DNA from: Rhizopus arrhizus
Taxonomy: Eukaryota; Mucoromycota; Mucoromycetes; Mucorales; Rhizopodaceae
Direction: 5' to 3'
DNA length: 64,000 bases
Assembly (NCBI GenBank): GCA_024220505.1
Contig: JAKZZE010000003.1
Location: 186,001-250,000 of the forward strand
The notes below the pieces were generated by a model. The model worked only from the letters and a program-made list of their open reading frames with translations. It was not told the origin of the DNA and did no database searches. How positions within the stretch are numbered: position 1 is the first letter of the stretch; every line of letters begins with the position of its first letter. The position numbers were made by a program, and so were the translations under genes. Below, in pieces: positions 44,539 to 55,992 of this stretch.

Positions 44539-45857
44539 TATGTCGCAGTTGATCAAAACCAATCATTTTTCAATACAGGCTGCAGATCGTTCATTTTGGG
44601 ATAATTTTGTACAAGATTTCTATACTCCCTCTAGTACTTTAAAATTGGGTTTATTAAACATGGAAACAAATGAAAGAGAAGTATTTGGTATGTAGATATC
44701 TGTAGATGTGAATATAGATACTCATAATGATACAGAGGTCAATCAATCTTTATTAGCAAGATATTTTCATACACATTACATGTGTGGCATAAGTTCAATT
44801 CAAATGACTTTGGAAAAAACAGCAGAGTATATTTTCCCTGGTGGTATTATGAATGTAGAATGCCCTAGAGTAAGCTTTGTTTATAAATATGAGAATGGAA
44901 TCATGGTAAGCTGCTACTCTTCCTTTTTTATTTGATGGCTTATGTGATGATCAATAGATTGTAGCTACTGGACATTTAATGGTTCAATTTGTCATGTCAT
45001 CAGAAGGTGTATGGAAGATTGAACATATGGATTTTTCAAGTCAAGGCTTTGAAGAATACATAAATAGAGCATCTATTCGAAGTGAACCTATTACAAATTC
45101 TAAAAAGAAAGCATCACTTCAGCATTCAGTCTTTCCTGATTCTCCTATCAATAAATGGGGTTTACCTTCTAGGGTATATCACATTTTACAGGTAAATAAT
45201 AGACATAGAGCATTTATGTATTCATCATTCACACATCATGCAGATGTCAGATGTTGCAGAAAGATTTGGTGAAGTTGTTTTCCATTCAATCGTAACAGGT
45301 TTAGGACCACAAGGTACACACATATATCAATATGATGTATTTTAAATATTAAACCGTGAATTATTATAGAGAGTTTGGGTGCCATTGCATTTCATAAACA
45401 ACAAGAATTATCTAAAGATGCTGAAGGAGAAGGTAAAGAATTAATAAAAGAAAGAAAATATAATAACAACTGATTAGATTCAAAATCACAAATGATAGAT
45501 GCTGTGTATAACATGGCACCATATAACATGGCACCATCGCCTATTGTTAAAACTCAAACAGGCGTAAGACCTCAACAACAATCATTCATACAACAACAAC
45601 AACAACAACAACAACAAGCCGCTCTAAGACAACAACAAATGCAAGCTGCTGTTTTACATCAACAATTTCAACAGCCTCCCACACCTCATTACCAATCCGC
45701 ATACCCAACTAATACTAGCAATAATAATAATAGCAACCAATTTACGAGTACACCTACCACAAGTCCAATGACACGTAAAAGAAATAGTATCGCAAGCGAT
45801 GTTAAATCACCCGTGGCAAGGAAAAGAACAAATACAGGAAATAATACCAGAAAATAA
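43761..45857 (+). CDS. LIM-domain-binding protein (LDB/PtaB/Mfg1 type) with poly-Gln region
   Basis: Eight exons (43761-44365, 44417-44489, 44579-44687, 44736-44905, 44958-45191, 45244-45313, 45370-45432, 45478-45857) give 567 residues. The first 185 residues are dominated by Gln runs. The LIM-binding domain follows: QAVLRLLQFAEQLSP, FWDNFVQDFYTPSSTLKL, LLARYFHTHYMCGISSIQM, then VWKIEHMDFSSQGFEEYI. In fungi such proteins (PtaB, Mfg1, Adn) act as nuclear cofactors with Flo8/LisH proteins in adhesion and filament growth. The C-terminus is Gln/Asn-rich and ends in a basic motif (KRNSIASDVKSPVARKR). The second intron carries a long T run (44498-44537). All phases agree. Confidence 0.9.
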
Positions 45858-45991
45858 CATTATTTATGTGTGTACAGTAAACCAAGGGAAGGGATTCATA
45901 TATGTAAACAAAATACGAGAGATTTATTATATGATTTTCTACTTAATAAAAAAAAATCCACTTTTAAAAAAAAATTATTTCTCTCTTTAAT

Positions 45992-46917
45992 ATGTCTTTG
46001 TATGACAATGATCCTTCTGGTGAGCAAAGACGTATATGGAGTGAGTAAGTAGATTGATATTCTATCCAATATAACTTACAGAAAATAAAGAGAGCAGCTG
46101 GAATTACGAAAGAAACATGAACTGAATGACAGATTGTCTTTTGACATCTCTCTCAAAGGGTTAAAATATATTGGTGGTGCAGACTTGAGTTTCCCACTCA
46201 ATGACCATGAGAATGCAGTTGCTTGCTTGATTGTCATGACGATGCCTGATCTTCAGGTAAACTGCTCTTTTGCTTTTATTTCATTTTCTAATATGGTATT
46301 ATTAGGTAGTTTATAAACGATTCTTGGAGACCAAGCTTTATCTTCCTTATATTTCTGGCTTTTTAGCCTTTCGTGAAGTAAATCCTTTACTGACCTTGTT
46401 GGATCAACTGAAGTCTGAACAACCCGACCTTTATCCACAAATCCTCTTAATAGACGGTAAATCAATCATTGATATTATCATTATTTTCATTGACCTTTTA
46501 ATACAAGGTAATGGTTTGCTACATCCACGTCGATTTGGTATTGCGTGTCATTTAGGTGTCTTGTCGGATACACCCACTATTGGAGTGGCCAAGAACTTTT
46601 TGATGATTCCTGATGAATTAGAAAGTATTACAGAGATGAAAAACAAGTGGCATGCAACACTTCAAACAAAAGGAGATCGTTTAGATCTTGTGGGTAAAAA
46701 GAATAATGTGCTGTATGGTACAGCACTAAGGACATCTAGTAAAAATCCTTTGCTGATCAGTCAAGGTCATCGTGTCTCGTTGGATCTAGCCGTTCAGGTC
46801 GTCTTGGCTACCTGTCCAAAGTATAGGATACCGGAACCTATACGAATGGCTGATTTGGAAAGTAGAGCTTATATCAGGAATAAAAAGCACCTTCAATCAT
46901 CAAAAACAATCGATTGA
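45992..46917 (+). CDS. Endonuclease V
   Basis: Exons 45992-46044, 46091-46256, 46306-46456 and 46508-46917 give 259 residues. Endonuclease V cleaves next to deoxyinosine in bacteria and inosine in RNA in animals. Visible family motifs: GGADLSF with the first catalytic Asp, LPYISGFLAFRE, the LIDGNG-LHPRRFGIACHLGV block formed over the last splice, and TIGVAKNF. ALRTSSKNPLLISQGHRVSL is the later conserved segment. The third intron (51 nt) is a multiple of three and has no stop, so retention would add 17 hydrophobic residues inside the catalytic DGNG motif. The C-terminus is basic. Confidence 0.92.
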
Positions 46918-48289
46918 AATTTTTCACATACAAACATATGCCTCTCTCTCTCTCTCTTTTTTATTTTGAACTGTGTTCACTCCTCTACTTTTCTATCTCG
47001 AAATCGGTCTATTACATTTTAAAATCCAACTGTTTCATCTTCAGTTTCACCTCTTTTTCTCTGAGTTCCAGTTCCATCATCTTCGCCTTATTTATCTTCT
47101 CCTCATACTCTTTTCTTTCCTTTTCTATTGCTTCCCTCATCTGTTCTCTTCCTTTCTCAACGGTCTGTTTCATATCCTCTACTGACTTTTCTAGTCTTTG
47201 TTTCATTACTTCTTGTGCTTCAATGGGCAAAATAGTATACGTTGAGAGGCCAGAATCAGACCTTGATCGCTTTGATGCGGTTTGTTCTGATCGAGGTCTA
47301 CCTCTTTTGCCTATTTTCGAAAGGGACACGATTAATTTTTTTATTTTATATTAAAAAAAGAATGAAGTATCTTTAATACACCCTAGTTGCCCAAGTCAGA
47401 TAAAAAAGGAATGAAAGGGATAAAAAAAACATCCTTTAGGATCAAGGACGAAAAAGTAAAAGGAAAGTAAACGAGTAAGAAGGGAAAGGCGTGTTATAGA
47501 CATCAGTATGAGTTCTGTGGCAACCAATCCAAGAGTCGTTTTTCGGGAAAAAGTGGAGCTGAGAGAGGTAAATTTGAAGATGAAAGTAATGGATCTCAAA
47601 AAGAAGTAGACATACGGTATGCCAGTGGAGAAACCAAGAGAAAACAGATTGAAAGGAGCGTAGCTTTTGAAAGGGACACAGTGTCATTCTCTTCCTAAGG
47701 CGTGATCGCACTGTGAGTATCACCACTCACTTTGTTATTTTCAGCAAAAACAGAAGAATCATCATATGGTCGGACAAACGCAGGCTTCACATCTTCAAAA
47801 GAAGAGTCTGCTATGACTACCGCAGTCTTTGCTTTTCCCATCAAGTAAAAGAATTGTTTTATCTGTTCATGTTAATCATGCTGTTTACTTACTTGACAAG
47901 CTGTCATTGCCACCGTTATTGTCAATGCTGCCATTATTGCCACTGCTATTAATGCTGCTGCTATTTCTAGTCTAGTTCGGAGCTTTGATACGAGCTAATC
48001 AACTTCTGATTTTATATCGAGCTGCGTACCATTACTGGTCATCCGACAATAGCAAAAGAGCTATTTATGGTGTTGGGTAAGTTTGGTTACTTGTTGATGT
48101 ATCGTTCAGGAGTAAACGCGCTGAGTTCCATAAACTTCCACCGAGAGCTAGAAAAAAGAAGGCATTTTTAAAAAGGATCATTGAAAAAGGCAGACAGCCT
48201 GAGCAAAAAGGCAGCGCAACTGGTCAAGTCAATAGTGACGACCAGTAACGTTCTCAACTGAAGCAAAGATTAGCATCTAGTGATCGGAT
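46918..48289. other. Repeat-like intergenic region
   Basis: Apart from a short minus-strand coiled-coil frame (separate entry), no gene is supported. A plus-strand stretch at 47540-47600 translates to a similar KVELREVNLKMK motif, so these may be two opposed fragments of one repeat. Around 48005-48250 a short basic frame (AEFHKLPPRARKKKAFLKR) looks like a relic of an element ORF. Confidence 0.4.
47012..47329 (-). CDS. Short basic coiled-coil protein or element ORF fragment
   Basis: A 105-residue frame beginning MSLSKIGKRGRPRSEQ, with a GRPR core like an AT-hook, then a coiled coil (VMKQRLEKSVEDMKQTVEK) ending in ELREKEVKLKMKQLDFKM. I do not recognise it. A similar motif lies reversed 500 bp away, in a repeat-rich area, so it may belong to a mobile element rather than to a host gene. 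No intron or promoter supports either view. Confidence 0.4.
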   Translation of the reverse strand: MSLSKIGKRGRPRSEQTASKRSRSDSGLSTYTILPIEAQEVMKQRLEKSVEDMKQTVEKGREQMREAIEKERKEYEEKINKAKMMELELREKEVKLKMKQLDFKM

Positions 48290-48835
48290 GGAGTAAAGTA
48301 CTATAGGGTAGTATCAAATGACATTTTACTTCCTCATCACATCAACATTACAGTAAAGCACGGCAGCGGTAAGATGAACATGTATGGTCGCATACCTACT
48401 CAGGGATCAGTTTAGACATGTCAGCTTTATGATGGTAACATAAACTCAACGACTTATCTTCATATACTTAGCATAATTTATAGGAATACGTTAAAGTACT
48501 ATCACTTAAAGACGTCTGATGTAAACCTTCAGAGTGATAGCGGCGTAAAGTATAAATTAAAAGTCATAGCTGTATAGATACGCGGCATCAGTGTAAGGTA
48601 TATAAATTATTGATATGCTCAAAGTCCAGATTTAAAACATATAAAGCATGTTTGGCATCAGTTCAAACTTAATCTAACACCACATGAAGTCGGAGAAAGA
48701 GGTGCCAGAAAGCTTTAGCAATTGTGGATGTAGAGCGAAATAAACTCAATGCAAATGCTTGCAAGAGGTAGATCAATAATATGCCAGCCAAAGTAGAAGC
48801 AGTTATTAAAGCAAAATCATCATTAGCTTTTTTTA
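48290..48835 (+). mobile_element. Tc1/mariner-type transposase relic
   Basis: Conceptual translation shows the C-terminal half of a Tc1-like DDE transposase: VKHGSGKMNMYGRIPTQG, then DVNLQSDSGVKYKL (degenerate QQDNxPxHT region), then WYAQSPDLKHIKHVWHQFK, the family's SPDLNPIEHxW block. Stops interrupt it and the catalytic residues are partly lost. Its right part lies inside the left arm of the inverted repeat, and a mirror copy lies at 55800-55992. Confidence 0.8.
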
Positions 48836-50035
48836 TGACTGCCTTTTCCTTTTTAAAAAACTTGTACTTAAGATGTAGTCAATCTTCTACAAAAAAAAAA
48901 ATGTAGTCAATCTCTATAATGCATTATATGCACTTTTACTTTCTTAATTAGCTTACGTGATATCAAAGTTCTGGCGAATATATACCTTAAAATAAAAAGA
49001 TATGAAGATAAATCGAACAGAGGTTGCTCGTATCTTTTCATCTACTGTACGTACTGCAAGGTAAACCATTCTAATCTTGAAATGTTAAAGCATTTTGATA
49101 AAACATGTAAAAAGGTAATTCGCTGTCTTAAACTGTGTACTATTTTATATGTGTTAATCCAGTACATTTTGTTAAAGATCAACAATATTCGTGCTGCTGC
49201 TAATGCCCTTCGCCTCTTGCTGATATCACAAGCCTCTTCCACTGCAGGCAACATAGAAATTTATACTTTTATGTAAACAAAATTAAGCAATAGTCTTGAA
49301 ACGTTTATTAAGTTTTCTATATCATCTTTTTTTTAGTCTAAATCAGCATGTCCACAAGCAGTTTATTTTTTCAGATGGTTACTTGAAAAAATGCTCCGAA
49401 CAGTCAATCATCATCAAGTTCTGGGGCCAATTGCTTGAAACGTTTTTTACGAAACGTAACCTTTTTTTGCAGTGGTAAGTCCACTAAAGAATGACAACAA
49501 ACGATGTAAGATATTAACTACATATTTCAATAGGGGTGAAACTATCCCAGAAGCATGTGCAAAAAATGAACTGTCAATGAAGATGGATTTGAGGATGATT
49601 TTTGAAGGAGAAGACATGCAGGCCTTGGATGACTTGAACGGCGAGTTTGCAAAGATCAGCGCAACAAATAAAAGAAATATTATGACGATAAGACCAAACT
49701 TGTGTTGGCAGGAAAGTGTCATTTGAACCAACTGGTCATGTCACTAGGAGGTTTGCCCGCCCAAAGCATAGGAGCAATCAAATTGCCTCTTATTCAAGTA
49801 ATGGGGCTGAATTTGCATGTTTATTCCTTGTCGCTGATTGACAAAAATGTCTATTTTTTACAAAAATTAAAGGCACTGTCTTATCCACGCTCCTTACACG
49901 AAATAAAGTCTGGTGGAATCAAAAAAGTGATTGATAGGTTTCAGCTCTTGCAAGTAAGTAGCTTGGATATTAAAAATTTGAGATTTATGTTGTGACTAAC
50001 AGTTTTTGGTTAGGATATGATGAACGATATCGACC
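48593..50035 (+). repeat. Left arm of a large inverted repeat
   Basis: This 1.44-kb stretch reappears in reverse orientation at 54556-55992 at about 95% identity by eye. The match starts within the Tc1 relic (outer edge GTAAGGTATATAAATTATTG) and fades after TTGGTTAGGA-ATGATG at about 50035. Differences include a 3-nt indel near 49605 and a 1-nt indel near 49673. It contains a degenerate copy of the family gene listed below. Confidence 0.93.
49020..49990 (+). pseudogene. Frameshifted copy of an uncharacterised repeated fungal family
   Basis: This is the left-arm copy of the gene at 54324-55560. Exon-like blocks are visible: MKINRTEVARIFSSTVRTAR at 49002-49062, LNQHVHKQFIFSDGYLKKC ... at 49337-49475, and GETIPEACAKNEL ... 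GGIKKVIDRFQLLQ at 49533-49952. A single missing base near 49673 shifts the frame after ATNK, so the product would be cut short, and the last exon present in the right copy is replaced here by unrelated sequence after 50035. I do not know the function of the family. Confidence 0.7.
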
Positions 50036-50560
50036 CGACGCCATTATTTCCACCTTCGTCCTGCATGACCTTGGCCATCCACTTGGTTTCGGTGAAGTGA
50101 AGCCCGGTAATAGCTCTACTGTCAAACGTGCTGTGAATCTTGATGTGTTTCGACTTGGTATCGTCTCCAAGAGGGCGATCGACAAATGAGGTTTGCGTGC
50201 TTGCTTGGCTTTCATGATCAACGGGTTTGTTATCTCTTTCTTCATTATCACCAAGCGTCATGATAGCTTTTATACCATGGTCGAAATTGGCTCTATGACC
50301 GTTGCCTTGTCATTGACAACCCTGCATAGCTTTGCTACGATGCGCAACTTGAACCTGCTTGCTGCCATTAGCAATTCTTTCTGGGTCAACTGCAACATGA
50401 GCCCTTCATCTGCCACCATAAACCCTGACAGTCCTGACGTGGTGCCCATGTCAGAGTATCTGAAGCAAATGAGCAAATCCTTCAAAAAATTGCGCGGCCA
50501 ATCGTCCCGTTACTAATGCGGCTACCTTTTTAATCATACCCTCTCCTTGAACACATTTCT
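50036..50560 (-). pseudogene. Degenerate coding remnant of unknown origin
   Basis: On the minus strand two frames look coding but do not join: MKDLLICFRYSDMGTTSGLS ... VIEPISTMV (50485-50270) and MTLGDNEERDNKPVDHESQ ... WMAKVMQDEGGNNGVGS (50261-50026). One shift near 50265 would connect them. I do not recognise the product. It lies between the left arm and the LINE start and may be part of a gene cut by the rearrangement. Confidence 0.35.
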
Positions 50561-50602
50561 GTCCTTTCTCTCGTTCCTCTCTCCTCTCACATACTAAATA
50601 AA

Positions 50603-51751
50603 ATGTACATTTCAGATATCTCTATTTGCAAGGTCTTAGCATTAACCGCCAACCCATACATTACATCGATATCAGTGTTTCTACGCATGATTAATGTCCT
50701 TGTCAAACCATATCATACTCCATGTACCTTGGTCTGCGAGGATCTATCCACCCACCCATTTCCGTGGTTTCGAAAATCAATAAGCTTTTTTTTTGTTTTC
50801 TGTCACAAATGCTCATGTTCCCGTAGAATGAAAGCTTCTTTAGAGCGCCTGCCTATTACGACACTTGTCCAAGCATTTATGAGAATGCCTAACGATCCCT
50901 TTAAAATCACCTACGAGAATCCCACACCAGTACCTATATGGGCACGGGCTATGCTATTCTGAGCGTCCCAAAAAATGATGACAGATTCTCTCCCCTTTCT
51001 CACCATTTTCCTTGATACCAGTCAGAAGATGAAGGCATTTATGCTGTGTGGAGTGACATGCCCACCTACTGTCGCTACTGTCATGCTGAAGGACATGCCG
51101 TCCCTGATTGTCCAAAGAAACACTCATTCTGTGTTTGTTGGAACTATCGCGCTAGTGGCCATATTACTACTGAATGCGCAAAAAGCAAGAATAAGCTATT
51201 TAAAAAGGCTAGGAAAACTCCTACTGCTCCACAGGACAGAGTCGATCAAGATGAGGTCCAGTCGAGCCAAGCTTCTAGTGATATAACTATACCTAGCATC
51301 TCCTCCCAACCTCTCACCTCGAATATAACGAGACATAAACTTCCTATTCGGAATGAATCTGGCGACGATCCAAAAATTCATTTCCTCTACTTTGCTAACA
51401 ACTGAGGAGGACTCTATCTTGGTATCCACTCAAGAGGGTTTGACGTCTGTCTTCACAACACCCGCTGATTCACAGGATAATGTTCAAATGGAAACTAATG
51501 CTGAAAGTATCGAAAATTCATATACTGTTGCAGACCTAGTTATTGTGGACCAAGCAACCAAAAATATACCTCAGCCCCAATATCAGGCTGCCATAGATGA
51601 TCACCTTAATGGTGTCCCAGCTGGATATAACTTTTGTTGTTATCCTTTAGATAACTTGGTATCAACAATACCGGAATGCAATCCTGGTGATCAGCTGCAT
51701 GGCATCACAGTGTTCAACGCTGATGGTGCACTAATCCAGTCTCAGCAATAA
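50603..51751 (+). pseudogene. LINE ORF1 (CCHC zinc-knuckle protein), broken
   Basis: Two to three frames are needed to read it. The key part, 51046-51180, shows two CCHC-type knuckles, CRYCHAEGHAVPDC and CVCWNYRASGHITTEC, as in gag-like ORF1 nucleic-acid-binding proteins of LINEs. A Ser/Thr/Gln-rich tail follows. The frame breaks near 50960 and 51400. Confidence 0.7.
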
Positions 51752-52202
51752 TGAATAATAGATCAAAAGAACTACTATTCACCATTTCTTCATTAAATTG
51801 TGATTTATCCAAGAGAATAAAAAGGAAGAAAAGAGGATGAGATTCGATAAAGAGATTGTTTTATTTAATAAGAAAATGATACTCTATTTATACTTTTCAT
51901 ACACGGATAATATTTCATGCCATGGATTAATAGTTAATGAGTATGATATAATTGATGACAAATAGATAAGGGTTATGTGTTTTTTCATTGTTATATTTGT
52001 TGTCATAAGCATTTATTCGTAGAATACTCGTATATGATTGACTGCGATTGACTCTGATTTAGTCCCTGGATTTAATATAACTTAACCGTGCAATTACGCA
52101 GCATCTTATCCTTAATGAAGATTATCCGAATTAACCTGTAGCTTATCTATTGGATATATTTTACATGTAGCTTATTAATTCTGTGTTCATATCGAGTTAT
52201 GA

Positions 52203-54061
52203 ATGATGGATACATCAAATTGTAACAGTTTGGTGAAGACCCAGGATACCCAAAAACAATCCAATTTCATATGTTACTTACGCTCTTTAAATTTCAACAT
52301 AATGGCCTTTCAAGAAACACACACCACCACATGTCATGTAAATTTCATCAATATACAATTTCAATCATCTCAATCCCTATGGACTCGCAATTATGGCTCG
52401 ATTTCCTTTTCTTCCAACTATCAACTGTCAGACGACCTGATTCCGTCAAACACACGCATTATTCTTTCCAAAACCAGCCATCCACAGAACTTTTATGCTC
52501 CTTTCCATGTATTAGTGGTTTATGCTCCAGCTTCTACAGATAAGGACAGAAAAGAGTTTTTTTTGACTCTGTGTTAGATGCTCTCAATTATGTATCTAAT
52601 GTTGACCCACACCGGATCATTATCATTGGCGATATCAATTATTCTTATCATCGTCTTAACTTGTCAACTCATGCATTTCTAAAATGGTATCATATCTAGA
52701 AGAATCCTTTTATAACGTGATGCATAGTGGGGACAATAGTAATATCCCAACATTCCGCCGCAATGATGAGATTTACTCTACAATCGATTACACCTTCATT
52801 AGTAATCAAATGCGCTCAATGCTTAGGTCTACAGATATACGCCGACTACACTCGTCATGGACTGATCATCAATTGCTCTCTCTTTCGAGTGATCTAGGCT
52901 AAACTCCCACTGGGTTTGACCTCTGGCGGGCCAACCTCATTTTGGCTCAACAGAAAGAGTACCGCATACAACTAAAGCAACGACTCACGGATATCGTATC
53001 TTCTTTGCCTAGTCAGATGACAGCACAAGAACAATGGGACTACGTCAAATCTGAGATACGGCTATTTACTCAATACTATGCAATCGACTACACCAACTGG
53101 CGTAAAAAGTCAATTAAGGTCTTACAGCGCAAGCGTAATGCTTTCCTCCGAAGCCAGCCACCTATAGCCATATGGCTATAATGTTTTCCTGTTATGGACT
53201 AGCAAATTGAATGTCTTCAACAAGAGCTAGTGGATATTGCAATATTGAAAGCAGGAATACGTTGGAGAGAACATGGAAAGAAATTGACCGGCTATCTCAA
53301 GCGGATACACCAGGCACGAACCGTAGAACAAAGCATAAACTGTTTACAAGATATTACATCTGGATCGACTATATCCTCTCGTACACAGCTCATGGAGGTT
53401 AGTCAAGCATTCTACCAAGAACTCTATTCAGTTGTTCCTGTGGATGAGCATGGCATTGATGGCTACCCGCAAGATATAGCAGATTTGCCGCAATTAACTG
53501 AAGATGATCGTCGTTACCTCATCTTCCCAATTACGATTGAGAACATGATTAAACAGTCAAAGAAAGTCAATGGGAAGCAAAGCAGATGATTCAGCATCCA
53601 TCGATGCCTTCTGTTCGCAGCCTCAGTGGACCAATTGCATACCTAAATTATTTCGGTTTTCTCTAGTACAGCGATTTCTACCGTCATTGACAATGTCATC
53701 AATTCCAACCTTTAAGCGGCCACTTTTTTGGAAAATGCCCATTTCGCCTGAAAGCAGGTCTTTATGGTATCGTCTATTCCATCGTAAACTCCATAGTTAA
53801 TCATTTTTCTCAAGATTTGACAACGGTTTGACCTCTTCACAATGTAAATTTTGTTCTGCTAATACTGAAGACTTACAACAACTCTTCGTGCGCTGTCCTA
53901 AGAAATGGAGAGTATGGATAAATGTTTTCAATTTCTTTAGTCCACACCTCACTTTCACTCAAGACGATGTATGCTCAATCCTCTGGTCTTTGCAGCGGTT
54001 TCTTTTTGTTGACAATACTGATCTCTGGACTCTCAGCTGCTGTGTGCTTTCCGTTATCTAG
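52203..54061 (+). pseudogene. LINE ORF2 remnants: endonuclease and C-terminal domain
   Basis: The endonuclease start is visible as NFNIMAFQETHTT (52300-52330, catalytic Glu) and VLVVYAPAS, then IIIIGDINYS-like sequence near 52620, and STIDYTFIS with SSWTDHQLLSL (52775-52875), holding the final Asp-His. The linker at 52942-53590 leads towards the RT, which is deleted. After it come SLWYRLFHRKL (53763-53795) and SQCKFCSANTEDLQQLFVRC (53834-53893), the zinc-binding tail. Several stops and shifts separate these parts. Confidence 0.75.
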
Positions 54062-54323
54062 AGATTTACTGTTAACAGCTTTCCTTTTATTGATAAACAG
54101 TTGGTCACTTGTGCTATGTCGCGGTTTGCCACCCTCAAAAGGGGCAGAGTCGACCTTGGCTAGCATGTTTAATCGCTTACACTCTGTTTCGCATGTTTAA
54201 TCGTTTTCAGATGTGTGACTCCTATTGTATTTTATAAAAAAAAAACTATTTATTTATAAAAAAAATAATACATGTGGAGGAAGGTAAGCAACTACAAAGA
54301 GGGAGGAAGTAACAATGACATTT

Positions 54324-55560
54324 TCAATCTTCACCAGAATTGGTTTCATCGAAATTTCCATTGTCATCATCTACCTCTTCACTGCAACTCTGCTCATCAT
54401 CTCCGGAAGAAGCAGCAGTTTCGTAACTTGTGTCATCAAAGAACACAGCCGAAATATATTCACTTAAGTTTGGCTTTTTTGAAGCTTTGTTGATACTATC
54501 GATTGAATTGATAGCGTCGGCTGTGTTCCTGTTGTACTCGTTATATAGCTGCTGGATATCATCCATCATGTCCTAACCAAAAGTTGTTAGTCACAACATA
54601 AATCTCAAATTTTTAATATCCAAGCTACTTACTTGCAAGAGCTGAAACCTATCAATCACTTTTTTGATTCCACCAGACTTTATTTCGTGTAAGGAGCGTG
54701 GATAAGACAGTGCCTTTAATTTTTGTAAAAAATAGACATTTTTGTCAATCAGCGACAAGGAATAAATGTGCAAATTCAGCCCCATTACTTGAATAAGGGG
54801 CAATTTGATTGCTCCTATGTTTTGGGCTGGCAAACCTCCTAGTGACATGACCAGTTGGTTCAAATGACACTTTCCTGCCAACACAAGTTTGGTCTTATCG
54901 TCATAATATTTCTTTTTATTTGTTGCGCTAATTTTCGCAAACTCGCCGTTCAAGCCATCCATGGCCTGCATATCTTCTTCAAAAATCATTCTTAAGTCCA
55001 TCTTCATTGCCAGTTCATTCTTCATGCATGTTTCTGGGATAGTTTCACCCCTATTGAAATATGTAGTTAATATCTTACATCGTTTGTTGTCATTCTTTAG
55101 TGGACTTACCACTGCAAAAAAAGGTTACGTTTCGTAAAAAACGTTTCAAGCAATTGGCCCCAGAACTTGATGATGATTGACTGTTCGGAGCATTTTTTCA
55201 AGTAACCATCTGAAAAAATAAACTGCTTGTGGACATGCTGATTTAGACTAAAAAAAAGATGATATAGAAAACTTAATAAACGTTTCAAGACTATTGCTTA
55301 ATTTTGTTTACATAAAAGTATAAATTTCTATGTTGCCTGCAGTGGAAGAGGCTTGTGATATCAGCAAGAGGCGAAGGGCATTAGCAGCAGCACGAATATT
55401 GTTGATCTTTAACAAAATGTACTGGATTAACACATATAAAATAGTACACAGTTTAAGACAGCGAATTACCTTTTTACATGTTTTATCAAAATGCTTTAAC
55501 ATTTCAAGATTAGAATGGTTTACCTTGCAGTACGTACAGTAGATGAAAAGATACGAGCAA
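54324..55560 (-). CDS. Uncharacterised multi-exon protein of a repeated (mucoralean-type) family
   Basis: Well-supported minus-strand exons are 55247-55110, 55050-54633 and 54572-54324, all in phase: LNQHVHKQFIFSDGY ... NLFLQW joined to GETIPETCMKNELAMKMD and then GGIKKVIDRFQLLQ joined to DMMDDIQQLYNEYNRN. A probable first exon starts at ATG 55560 (MKINRTEVARIFSSTV), but the exon between it and 55247 is unclear. The last exon codes a Ser/Asp/Glu-rich acidic tail. There are no membrane segments. I recall similar proteins as many-copy unknowns in mucoralean genomes; no function can be given. Compared with the left-arm copy, the frame is open here. Confidence 0.6.
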
Positions 55561-55992
55561 CCTCTGTTCGATTTATCTTCATATCTTTTTATTTTAAGGT
55601 ATATATTCGCCAGAACTTTGATATCACGTAAGCTAATTAAGAAAGTAAAAGTGCATATAATGCATTATAGAGATTGACTACATTTTTTTTTTTGTAGAAG
55701 ATTGACTACATCTTAAGTACAAGTTTTTTAAAAAGGAAAAGGCAGTCATAAAAAAAAGCTAATGATGATTTTGCTTTAATAACTGCTTCTACTTTGGCTG
55801 GCATATTATTGATCTACCTCTTGCAAGCATTTGCATTGAGTTTATTTCGCTCTACATCCACAATTGCTAAAGCTTTCTGGCACCTCTTTCTCCGACTTCA
55901 TGTGGTGTTAGATTAAGTTTGAACTGATGCCAAACATGCTTTATATGTTTTAAATCTGGACTTTGAGCATATCAATAATTTATATACCTTAC
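54556..55992 (-). repeat. Right arm of the large inverted repeat
   Basis: Mirror copy of 48593-50035. The two arms face each other across 4.5 kb that is largely a LINE. The outer edge falls at CAATAATTTATATACCTTAC, in the middle of the Tc1 relic sequence, so the duplication happened after that element had inserted. Confidence 0.93.

Larger units (their letters stand above)
50561..54245 (+). mobile_element. Damaged two-ORF LINE with poly-A tail
   Basis: The element holds an ORF1 with zinc knuckles, an AP-type endonuclease, a linker, and the C-terminal zinc-binding end of ORF2, then an A run at 54236-54245. The reverse transcriptase core is missing: the frame passes from TIENMIKQSKKVNGKQ at 53585 straight to the post-RT segment. 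Several frameshifts and stops are present. Start position is approximate. The A tail directly adjoins the 3' end of the right-arm family gene. Confidence 0.82.

Noticed and set aside
46914..47354. Plus-strand Ser/Phe-rich frame
   Set aside because: It is the antisense of the Lys/Glu coiled-coil frame at 47012-47329.
48593..55992. Inverted repeat as terminal repeats of one giant transposon
   Set aside because: The outer edges cut through a Tc1 relic and the inner part is mostly a LINE, so a secondary rearrangement explains it better.
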